Shown: piece after piece, positions 1-5,770 of the stretch | Layout: the number at the start of each line of letters is the position of its first letter | How positions within the stretch are numbered: the stretch's first letter is position 1 | NCBI GenBank assembly: GCA_009693345.1 | Contig: SHXL01000121.1 | Span: 1 to 8,420, forward strand | DNA length: 8,420 nucleotides | Reading direction: 5' to 3' | Source: Betaproteobacteria bacterium | GTDB taxonomy: Bacteria > Pseudomonadota > Gammaproteobacteria > Burkholderiales > SG8-39 | Notes under the pieces: model-generated | Database searches by the model: none | Seen by the model: the letters and a program-made list of their open reading frames with translations, nothing else | What the model was told of the DNA's origin: nothing | Translations under genes and position numbers: made by a program

Positions 1-2
1 CA

Positions 3-1271
3 GTGTTCGACCGGACCGACCGCGAGCAGGCGGCGGAGCTGTTCGAAGCGGTGCGGAAGGTCTCGGCAGCCCGGGTGGGCGTTTCCCGGCCCTCCTACAG
101 CGAGGTCGAGAGCGCCGCGATGGGCGTCGTCGCCGCCGCGGCACGTGCTGCAGGACTGAATACGCGCTTCGATGCCGCAGCCAATCTGGTCATCGAGATG
201 CCAGGAGCTCCGGCCGGCAGGAGCGCATACTGGACCGGATCGCACCTCGACTCGGTTCCGGAAGGCGGCAACTACGACGGACTCGCCGGCGTGGTGGCGG
301 GACTCCTGTGCCTGGCCAAGGCGAAGAAGCTCGGTAGCGCACGCGAGCGCCCGCTCGTGGTTCTCGGCCTGCGCGGCGAGGAAAGCGCCTGGTTCGGCAA
401 ACCCTATCTCGGTTCGTACGCGCTTTTCGGCAAGCTCTCGGCGCGCGATCTCGAGCGCAAGCAGCGCGACACCGGTCGGCCGCTCGGCGAATACCTCGAG
501 AAAGTTGGAGCGGACGTGCGGCGTATCGCGGCCGGGGAGCCGCTCATTGACTCTCAGGCAGTCGGCGGCTATCTGGAACTGCACATCGAACAGGGACCGA
601 TCATGGTTGCGCGCCAGGCGGCAGTGGGCGTGGTGACCGGCATCCGCGGAAATCTGCGGCACATCGCCGCGCGCTGCCGCGGCAGTGCGGGCCATTCCGG
701 CGCCGTGCCCCGGTGGTTGAGAAGCGACGCCGTGTTCGCGCTGGCAGAGCTGCTGATGCGCCTGGACGACAACTGGCAGGCGCTCAATGCGCGCGGCGTC
801 GATCTGGTGGTGACCAGCGGCATCGTCGGCACTGATCCGCGTGAGCATTCCGTGTCGCGCATTCCCGGCGAAGTTGGTTTCAGCCTGGAGTTTCGCAGCC
901 AGTCGCTCGACACGCTGGAATCCTTCTACCAGCTGCTGCTGGTCGAATCCGCCGGCATCGAGAAAGCGCGCGGCGTGAAATTTGACTTTGGCGAACGCGT
1001 GCTTTCGGAGCCGGGGCTCATCGACCGCGAATGGGCCGCGCGCCTGAGGCGGATCTGCACCGCGCTGCAGTATCCGCATATCGACATTCCCAGCGGTGCG
1101 GGGCACGACGCGGCGATCTTTGCCAACCAGGGCATCCCGTCGGGAATGCTGTTCATTCGCAACGACAACGGCTCGCACAATCCGAATGAGAAAATGGACC
1201 TCGACGATTTCATGATGGGGACTGAAGTGCTCTACCAGGCCTTGACAGGCGAGCCGGAGGCGCTGCGATGA
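3..1271 (+). CDS. M20-family Zn-dependent hydrolase (allantoate amidohydrolase / N-carbamoyl-L-amino-acid hydrolase type)
   Basis: This is a cytosolic metal-dependent amidase of the M20 hydantoinase/carbamoylase (HyuC/AllC) group, which hydrolyses N-carbamoyl or ureido amide bonds and releases ammonia and CO2. The di-metal site is complete: GSHLDSVP with H81 and D83, the bridging D92 in NYDGLAG, E126/E127 in RGEESAWF, H194 in LELHIEQGP, and the C-terminal GAGHDA (H368) and NGSHNPNE (H392). The 422 residues match the usual length of about 400-420, and the N-terminus aligns with what I recall of the family, so the GTG at base 3 is a plausible start. Only two bases lie upstream, so a longer start cannot be excluded. 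Its stop overlaps the next start as ATGA, which indicates translational coupling. The substrate cannot be read from sequence. The neighbouring phosphoribosyltransferase and amidohydrolase favour a pyrimidine- or ureide-derived compound over allantoate, but this is inference. Confidence 0.87.
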   Translation: MFDRTDREQAAELFEAVRKVSAARVGVSRPSYSEVESAAMGVVAAAARAAGLNTRFDAAANLVIEMPGAPAGRSAYWTGSHLDSVPEGGNYDGLAGVVAGLLCLAKAKKLGSARERPLVVLGLRGEESAWFGKPYLGSYALFGKLSARDLERKQRDTGRPLGEYLEKVGADVRRIAAGEPLIDSQAVGGYLELHIEQGPIMVARQAAVGVVTGIRGNLRHIAARCRGSAGHSGAVPRWLRSDAVFALAELLMRLDDNWQALNARGVDLVVTSGIVGTDPREHSVSRIPGEVGFSLEFRSQSLDTLESFYQLLLVESAGIEKARGVKFDFGERVLSEPGLIDREWAARLRRICTALQYPHIDIPSGAGHDAAIFANQGIPSGMLFIRNDNGSHNPNEKMDLDDFMMGTEVLYQALTGEPEALR

Positions 1272-1939
1272 TCGCCGACATGACCGCCCGCATGATCCTG
1301 GAGGCGGGAGCCGTGAAGTACAACGCCGAGCGCCCGTTCTTCCTCGCCTCCGGATGGGCGAGCCCGGTCTACATCGATGTGCAACGCCTGATTTCCTTTC
1401 CGCGCATCCGCAGGGCGCTGATGGACCTTGCCTCCGAGGTGGTGCTGACCGGCGCCGGCTTCGAGCAGTTCGACACCGTCGCCGGGGTCGAATCCTCCGG
1501 CATTGCCTATGGGGCGTGGATCGCCGAGCGCCTGTCGCTGCCGCTCCAGTACGTGCGGCGCAAACCGCGCGGCTTCGGCCCCGAATCGCAGATCGAGGGC
1601 ACGCTGCGCGCCGGCGCGCGCGTCCTGCTGGTGGACGACATCACCACCGACGGTCGCAGCAAGATCGAAATGTGCCGCGCCCTGAGAGCGATGCAGGCTA
1701 GCGTCGACCATGTCCTGGTGATGTTCTTCTACGACGTGTTCAGCGAGGCGCGCACGCTGTTCAAGGAGCTGCGCATCGAACTGCATTATCTCGCGACCTG
1801 GCGCGACGTTCTGGCGGCGGCGCGATCGAGCGGCTATTTTGCACCGCCCGCCGTCGAGCAGGTCGAGCGCTTCCTGGAGAATCCGGCCCGCTGGTCGCTC
1901 GAGCACGGCGGCATTGGAGCGTTCCCGGAGCACGCGTAG
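1268..1939 (+). CDS. Orotate phosphoribosyltransferase-like protein (PyrE family, probably catabolic or salvage paralogue)
   Basis: A 223-residue type I phosphoribosyltransferase. Enzymes of this family transfer ribose-5-phosphate from PRPP to a pyrimidine base such as orotate. The PRPP loop is seen at residues 119-132 as VLLVDDITTDGRSK, with the paired acids D123-D124. The OPRT lysine segment is YVRRKPRGFG around K99, followed by QIEG, and the N-terminus carries FFLASGWASPVYID. The TDG form of the PRPP loop and the LISFPRIRRALMDL stretch resemble, from memory, the PyrE branch of alphaproteobacteria more than typical betaproteobacterial PyrE, where the loop ends TTGG. This suggests a horizontally acquired paralogue. 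Because it sits between two M20 hydrolases and an amidohydrolase, I infer that it serves a pathway for base use and is not the housekeeping pyrE. The ATG overlaps the upstream stop by 4 bp, and the next ATG is 2 bp after its TAG. Confidence 0.85.
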   Translation: MIADMTARMILEAGAVKYNAERPFFLASGWASPVYIDVQRLISFPRIRRALMDLASEVVLTGAGFEQFDTVAGVESSGIAYGAWIAERLSLPLQYVRRKPRGFGPESQIEGTLRAGARVLLVDDITTDGRSKIEMCRALRAMQASVDHVLVMFFYDVFSEARTLFKELRIELHYLATWRDVLAAARSSGYFAPPAVEQVERFLENPARWSLEHGGIGAFPEHA

Positions 1940-1941
1940 CG

Positions 1942-2340
1942 ATGTCCTCCAGTCTTCTGATCCGCCGGGCGCTCGTCCTCCCCGGCGGCGGCGACTGGAA
2001 GGCGCGCCGCGCCGACATCCTGATTCGCGACGGCCGCATCGACGCCGTGGGCGAGCTTCAGCAGCATGCAGACCGGGTCATCGATGGCAACTCGCTGCTT
2101 GCCGTGCCCGGCTTCGTCAATGCCCACTACCACTCGCCGCCTTCGATCCTGAGAGGCACGGCGGACGGCTTTAGCCATCCCGCGTTCATGTGGCAGAATC
2201 AGGCTGAAACCGCGCAGCGAACGGCGCACGAAGTCTACGTCAGCGCGCTGCGCAGCGGCGACGGCGAGTTGGCCGAGCGCATGGCGCGCAGCCACATCAT
2301 GGCGAACGCCGAGGCGATCGCGGAGTGCCTGAAACTGTGA
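1942..2340 (+). pseudogene. Chimeric frame: amidohydrolase (cytosine deaminase/chlorohydrolase-like) N-terminus fused to GntR-regulator C-terminus
   Basis: Residues 1-103 are the start of a metal-dependent amidohydrolase of the deaminase/chlorohydrolase type: the N-terminal beta-sandwich (ADILIRDGRIDAVGE, then VIDGNSLLAVPGFVNAHYHS) with the first metal motif HxH at H62/H64, then SPPSILRGTADG and HEVYVSAL. A full enzyme has about 430-480 residues, with further His and Asp ligands in the barrel. All of that is missing. After about residue 103 (base 2250) the protein changes family: RSGDGELAERMARSHIMAN is typical of the last helix of a GntR/FadR-type FCD domain. The switch is in frame, so the result is an open frame of 132 residues with no plausible enzymatic function. 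It follows the phosphoribosyltransferase gene by 2 bp. Either a deletion fused two genes, or an assembly collapsed here. The N-terminal assignment is firm, and the GntR assignment rests on a short segment. Confidence 0.72.
2248..2340 (+). pseudogene. Remnant of a GntR-family (FCD domain) regulator, C-terminal helix only
   Basis: About 30 codons at the end of the chimeric frame read as the C-terminal end of a GntR/FadR-subfamily regulator: a SALRSGDGELAERMARSHI pattern, then a helix ending AEAIAECLKL. In this family that helix follows the ligand pocket and is usually preceded by HRxLxxAL and followed by a few residues before the stop, as here. The DNA-binding winged helix and the rest of the FCD domain are absent. 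If real in the parental operon, a GntR regulator would have been encoded on the same strand just before the second M20 gene, a common arrangement for catabolic clusters controlled by their own substrate. Confidence 0.55.
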
Positions 2341-3539
2341 TCGAGATCAATCCGCAACGCCTGCTGACCGATCTGCGCCAGCTCGCGACGTTCGGCAAGC
2401 TCGGCACGGGCGTCGACCGGCCCGCCTTCTCTCAGGCGGACATCGCGGCGCGCCGCTGGCTCGAGGGCCGCATGCGCGAGGCCGGACTGCAGGCGGCCAT
2501 CGATCGCTGCGGCAACGTGTACGGCCGCTCGCCCGGGGCATCGAAAGCATTGCTGATCGGCTCGCATAGCGATTCGGTGCCCAAGGGAGGCTGGCTCGAC
2601 GGCGCGCTGGGCGTGATCTACGGCCTCGAGATCGCGCGCACCTGCCTCGAGCAGAAAAGCCTCGCGGCGGTCGACGTCGTCTCCTTCGAGGACGAAGAGG
2701 GGCGCTATATCCCGTTCCTCGGCGTGAAATCGTTCTGCGGGGTGCTCGACGAAAAGTCGCTCGCCGCTATCCGCGATAGCGGCGGGCGCTCGCTCGGGGA
2801 GGCAATGTCGGCCAGCGGGTTCGACGGCGCGCCGGCGTGTTTCGAGCCGTCGCGGCACGTCGCGTACCTCGAAGCGCACATCGAGCAAGGACCGAGGCTC
2901 GAGGCGACGCGGCGCAGAATCGGCGTGGTGAGTGGAATCGTCGGCATCCGCCGGGTGCGGCTCACGGCGCGCGGTCAGGCGGACCACGCAGGCACCACGC
3001 CGATGTCCATGCGCAAGGATGCGGGAGCGGTCCTGATGCGTCTTGCCAACAGGGTTCTGGACAGCTTTGAGTCAATGGCGGCGGCCGACACGGTCTGGAA
3101 CATCGGCGTCGTCGACGTGCAGCCCGGCGCGGCGAACGTGGTGCCCGCCCAGGCCTCGATGGTGGTCGAGTTCCGCGACATGGACGCGGCGCTGCTCGAG
3201 CGCCTGCTCGCGCGGCTGCTCGAGCTCGTCGCGCAGGCTGGCCGCGGCGCGGTGAGCATGGAACTGGAGGAAATCGCGCGCATCGAGCCGGCGCCGATGG
3301 ACCGCGCCCTCGGTGGCGTCATCGCCGAGGCAAGCCGGCAGCATGGCGAGGAGGCGTTGTACATGCAAAGCGGCGCCGGGCACGACGCCATGATCATCAG
3401 CCGCACGGTGCGCAGCGCGATGCTCTTCATCCCGTCGATCGGCGGGCGCAGCCACGACATCGCCGAGGACACCAGCGAGGCCGACATCGTCCTGGGTTGC
3501 CGGGTGCTCGCCTCGGCCGTCGAGAAGCTCGCTCCATGA
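2337..3539 (+). CDS. Second M20-family Zn-dependent hydrolase (N-carbamoyl-amino-acid hydrolase / allantoate amidohydrolase type)
   Basis: A complete second member of the HyuC/AllC-like M20 family, 400 residues from this start. Metal ligands are visible: H77 and D79 in GSHSDSVP, D88 in GGWLDGALG, E120/E121 in FEDEEGRY, H181 in EAHIEQGP, H349 in GAGHDA and H373 in GGRSHDI. It is clearly divergent from the first M20 protein of this window (GRYIPF versus SAWFGK after the metal-binding Glu), so it is not a recent duplicate and probably acts on a different intermediate. I chose the GTG at 2337, which overlaps the preceding stop as GTGA and lies 11 bp after GGAG (2322-2325). It gives the N-terminus MIEINPQRLL that is usual for the family. 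A GTG at 2325 would add four residues and has no better ribosome site. Substrate unknown; N-carbamoyl or ureido acids are the family expectation. Confidence 0.87.
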   Translation: MIEINPQRLLTDLRQLATFGKLGTGVDRPAFSQADIAARRWLEGRMREAGLQAAIDRCGNVYGRSPGASKALLIGSHSDSVPKGGWLDGALGVIYGLEIARTCLEQKSLAAVDVVSFEDEEGRYIPFLGVKSFCGVLDEKSLAAIRDSGGRSLGEAMSASGFDGAPACFEPSRHVAYLEAHIEQGPRLEATRRRIGVVSGIVGIRRVRLTARGQADHAGTTPMSMRKDAGAVLMRLANRVLDSFESMAAADTVWNIGVVDVQPGAANVVPAQASMVVEFRDMDAALLERLLARLLELVAQAGRGAVSMELEEIARIEPAPMDRALGGVIAEASRQHGEEALYMQSGAGHDAMIISRTVRSAMLFIPSIGGRSHDIAEDTSEADIVLGCRVLASAVEKLAP

Positions 3540-4245
3540 AGGGCGTGTACGGCGCAAAGGGACGCATCGGCCTGATCGTCCCAGCAAACAACTCGGTCAT
3601 CGAGCCCGAGTTCTGGTCGGTCCTGCCGCCGGGGTTCTCGGTGCACGCTACCCGCATTCTTGCCAGGGGCGACCTGACCCCGGAGGCGATCCGCCGCATG
3701 GAGCGCGACACCGACGCCGCAGTCGAGCAGATCGCGGCCACCGGCGTCGACGTCATTGCCTATTGCGACATGGTGACCACTTTCGTCATGCAGGCGCAGT
3801 GGAACGAGTCGAGCATGCAGCGCTTCGCGCAGGCGACCGGCGTTCCCTGCATTTCGGCCTGGACCGCGCTGCGCGACGCGCTCGCGAAGCTCGGCGCCTC
3901 GCCATCGGCACGCCCTACCCCGCGCCGATCCACGCGCTGGTGCCCGCATTCTTCCGGGGCAAGGAATTCGAGGTGACCTCGCATGGCACGCTCGACATCC
4001 TGTCCATGCGCGAAGTGCCGACGGTGGACGCCTCTCGCCTGAATGCTTTCATCAAGAAGCTGAACCCGAGAGGTGCCGAGGCGCTGGTTCTTCTCGCCAC
4101 CGACCTGCCCAGCTTTTCTTGCATCGCGTCGCTGGAAGCGCAATACGGCATTCCCGTGCTCACCTCCAACCAGACGCTCCTGTGGCGGGCCTTGTCGAGC
4201 CTGGGCGGGTCGGTTGCCAACCTCGGCAGGCTTTTCAATGACTGA
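3536..4245 (+). pseudogene. Asp/Glu racemase - maleate isomerase family protein, frameshifted
   Basis: The N-terminal half (3536 to about 3897, MKGVYGAKGRIGLIVPANNSVIEPEFW) and the C-terminal half (from about 3895, RLAIGTPYPAPIHALV, to the TGA at 4243) belong to one protein of about 236 residues, close to the 240-250 expected for maleate isomerase, arylmalonate decarboxylase and related Asp/Glu racemases. The two halves are in different frames. The break lies in GGCGCC at 3893-3898, where the family reads L-G-A-R-R before LAIGTPY, so a 1-, 4- or 7-base loss fits. As it stands the product would end about 26 codons later (3974-3976) and be inactive. Key residues are also odd: where relatives have YGCTSG this one has YCDMVT (C77, D78), and the second catalytic Cys (SCTDLP in relatives) is Ala (LATDLP). 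The ATG at 3536 overlaps the previous stop, and the end overlaps the aminotransferase start by 8 bp. Confidence 0.8.
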
Positions 4246-4891
4246 AGCCGCGCCGCGCCCGCCTTCGCGCCGGGCGGCCGGTCTGCCGCGCTCCGCGATC
4301 CGCGAGATCATGAGCCTTGCGGCGGGAAAGCCCGACGTCATCCATCTCGAGGTGGGCGAGCCCGACGTTGCTACGCCGGCGCATATCACCGAAGGCGCGT
4401 TCAAGGCGGCGCGCGAAGGCTGGACGCGCTACTCCTCCAATGCCGGGCTGCCCTCGCTGCGCCAGAAGGTGGCAGCGCGGGTCTCGAAGCGCTGGGGAGT
4501 GCCGGTGTCGGAGCACCGCATCGTCATTACCACGGGCGCCGTCGGCGGGTTGTATTCCGCACTGATGTCGGTGCTGGATCCGGGCGACGAAGTCCTGATT
4601 CCCGATCCGGGCTGGCCGAACTACGAGGCGATCGCGCATCTCGCCGGCGCGGCGCCGGTCCGCTTTGCGCTTCTGCCCAGGAAAAACTTTCTTCCCGACA
4701 TCGCGGAAATCCGCCGCCTCACGACGCTGAAGACCAAGGCGATCCTGATCAACACGCCGGGCAATCCGACCGGCGCGGTGTTTCCGCGCGAGCGGATGCG
4801 CAATGCGCTGTCCGGCAACTTCTGCCGCTGCACCGGCTACCATGCCATCGTCGACGCGGTCGACACAGCGGCGCGCTCGAAGGGGGATTGA
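4238..4891 (+). pseudogene. Chimeric frame: class I/II aminotransferase N-terminus fused to a CoxS-type [2Fe-2S] subunit C-terminus
   Basis: From the ATG at 4238 (8-bp overlap with the upstream gene) the protein reads as a PLP-dependent fold-type I aminotransferase: IHLEVGEPDV, RYSSNAGLPSLR, IVITTGAVGGL, PDPGWPNY and the NTPGNPTG motif (N172-G179), the Asn of which contacts PLP. At about residues 184-190 (bases 4787-4807, RERMRNAL) it changes to RNALSGNFCRCTGYHAIVDA, the C-terminal iron-sulfur motif of the small subunit of molybdenum hydroxylases (xanthine or CO dehydrogenase family, CoxS), with C196 and C198. The Schiff-base lysine of the aminotransferase, about 60 residues after NPTG, is absent, and the plant-type ferredoxin domain of CoxS is absent. 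Neither half can be functional. The 217-residue frame is open across the junction, so nothing in the frame itself warns of the problem. Real deletion or collapsed assembly cannot be told apart here. Confidence 0.77.
4800..4891 (+). pseudogene. Remnant of a molybdenum-hydroxylase [2Fe-2S] small subunit (CoxS/XdhC-like), C-terminus
   Basis: The last 30 or so codons carry NALSGNFCRCTGYHAIVDAV, a diagnostic motif for the small subunit of xanthine dehydrogenase/CO dehydrogenase-type enzymes, where the two Cys of CRC bind one of the two [2Fe-2S] clusters. About 120-130 residues that should precede it (ferredoxin domain and the CxxCxxG...C motif) are missing. In normal clusters this subunit sits beside a large Mo-binding subunit and an FAD subunit, so the parental operon probably encoded a hydroxylase that oxidises an N-heterocycle. 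It ends at TGA 4889-4891, 8 bp before the exonuclease start. Confidence 0.75.
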
Positions 4892-4899
4892 AGAAGACG

Positions 4900-5676
4900 A
4901 TGCGAGTCATCACCCTCAACGTCAACGGCGTGCGCTCAGCCTCGAAGAAAGGCCTGTTCCGCTGGCTCGCCGCGCAGCGCGCCGACGTCGTCTGCCTGCA
5001 GGAGGTGAAGGCGCAGGAAACGGATCTCGACGCGGGGCTTCTGGCGCCCAGGGGCTTCAGCGGATTCTTCCACTGCGCCGAGAAAAAGGGCTATGCCGGC
5101 GTGGCGCTCTACAGCCGCCGCAAGCCTGATGCCGTAATCAAGGGTTTCGGCGTGCGCGAGTTCGACGCCGAAGGGCGGTTTCTCGAGGCCAGATTCGGCA
5201 AGCTGGCGGTGATCTCCCTGTATCTGCCCTCCGGTTCTTCCGGCCCGCACCGCCAGGCATCGAAGTTCCGTTTTCTGAAGGCGTTTCTTGTTCATTTGAA
5301 GAAACTCAAAGCGAGGGGTGACGAGATCGTCCTGTGCGGCGACTGGAATATCGCGCACCAGAGAATCGACCTGAAGAACTGGCGCTCCAACCAGAAGAAC
5401 TCCGGCTTCCTGCCCGAGGAGCGCGACTGGCTCACCCGGGTGTTCGATGAAGTCGGCTTCGTGGATGTGTTTCGGCGCCTGAACGCGAAACCCGACCAGT
5501 ACACCTGGTGGTCGAACCGCGGCCAGGCCTGGGCGAAGAACGTCGGCTGGCGCATCGACTACCAGATCGCCACGCCCGGCGTGGCGGCAGCGGCGCACCG
5601 CGAATCGATCTACCTCAAGCGGCGCTTCAGCGACCACGCGCCGCTGAGCATCGATTACCGCTGGAAGTTAGGCTGA
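4900..5676 (+). CDS. xth: Exodeoxyribonuclease III (AP endonuclease, ExoIII/EEP family)
   Basis: A complete 258-residue DNA repair enzyme that cleaves at abasic sites and removes 3'-blocking groups or nucleotides in base-excision repair. The EEP-fold catalytic set is visible: N7 in LNVNGVRSA, metal-binding E35 in CLQEVKAQE, Tyr in SLYLPSG, D148 and N150 in GDWNIAH, and D245-H246 in FSDHAPL, with TWWSNRG and the RIDYQIAT segment as family hallmarks. The length agrees with E. coli ExoIII (268). I prefer the ATG at 4900, which gives MRVITLNVNG, preceded by AGGGGGA (4881-4887) and a purine-rich GAAGAAG. A TTG at 4888 in the same frame would overlap the previous stop and add MKKT. Although close to the catabolic operon, it is a housekeeping gene, and its contact with the CoxS remnant may itself be a boundary of the inserted cluster. 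It runs into a hairpin pair just downstream. Confidence 0.93.
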   Translation: MRVITLNVNGVRSASKKGLFRWLAAQRADVVCLQEVKAQETDLDAGLLAPRGFSGFFHCAEKKGYAGVALYSRRKPDAVIKGFGVREFDAEGRFLEARFGKLAVISLYLPSGSSGPHRQASKFRFLKAFLVHLKKLKARGDEIVLCGDWNIAHQRIDLKNWRSNQKNSGFLPEERDWLTRVFDEVGFVDVFRRLNAKPDQYTWWSNRGQAWAKNVGWRIDYQIATPGVAAAAHRESIYLKRRFSDHAPLSIDYRWKLG

Positions 5677-5687
5677 CTGCAAGAAAT

Positions 5688-5757
5688 GTCGTCCCCGCGT
5701 AGGCGGGGACCCAGCAGTTCGTCGAATCGCATGGGTTCCCGCTTTCGCGGGAACGAC
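5688..5757. repeat. Pair of inverted REP-like palindromes
   Basis: Two copies of a 26-base unit of consensus GTCGTYCCCGCG(N)GCGGGRACCCA lie head to head. Copy 1 is 5688-5713 on the plus strand, and copy 2 is 5732-5757 on the minus strand. Each contains a perfect 8-bp stem with a 4-base loop: 5691-5698/5703-5710 (loop GTAG) and 5735-5742/5747-5754 (loop TTTC). The copies differ by compensating changes (C-G pairs in one, T-A in the other), so the stem is kept while the sequence varies. This is typical of REP/BIME elements mobilised by RAYT transposases in proteobacteria. No RAYT gene is in the window. The 18-base spacer between the copies is not palindromic. Confidence 0.8.
5688..5757. terminator. 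Probable bidirectional terminator formed by the REP hairpins
   Basis: The two strong GC hairpins lie between convergent genes, 12 bp after the exonuclease stop and 14 bp after (on the minus strand) the stop of the LETM1-like gene. They are the only stable stem-loops in the 94-bp gap. No T-tract follows either stem, so classic intrinsic termination is not certain. They may instead act as 3'-end stabilisers, a known role for REP structures. Confidence 0.45.
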
Positions 5758-5770
5758 GGCACGCTGGCCG

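Noticed and set aside
1232..1933. A 233-codon minus-strand frame opposite the phosphoribosyltransferase gene
   Set aside because: It mirrors a gene with clear PRPP and OPRT motifs and has no motif or ribosome site of its own.
2975..3949. A 324-codon open frame on the minus strand
   Set aside because: It lies opposite the second M20 gene and the racemase gene, has Arg/Ala/Ser-rich low-complexity composition typical of GC-rich antisense frames, and shows no family motif.
5688..5757. CRISPR-like repeats
   Set aside because: Only two units, in inverted orientation, with an 18-base spacer. This is a REP pair, not an array.
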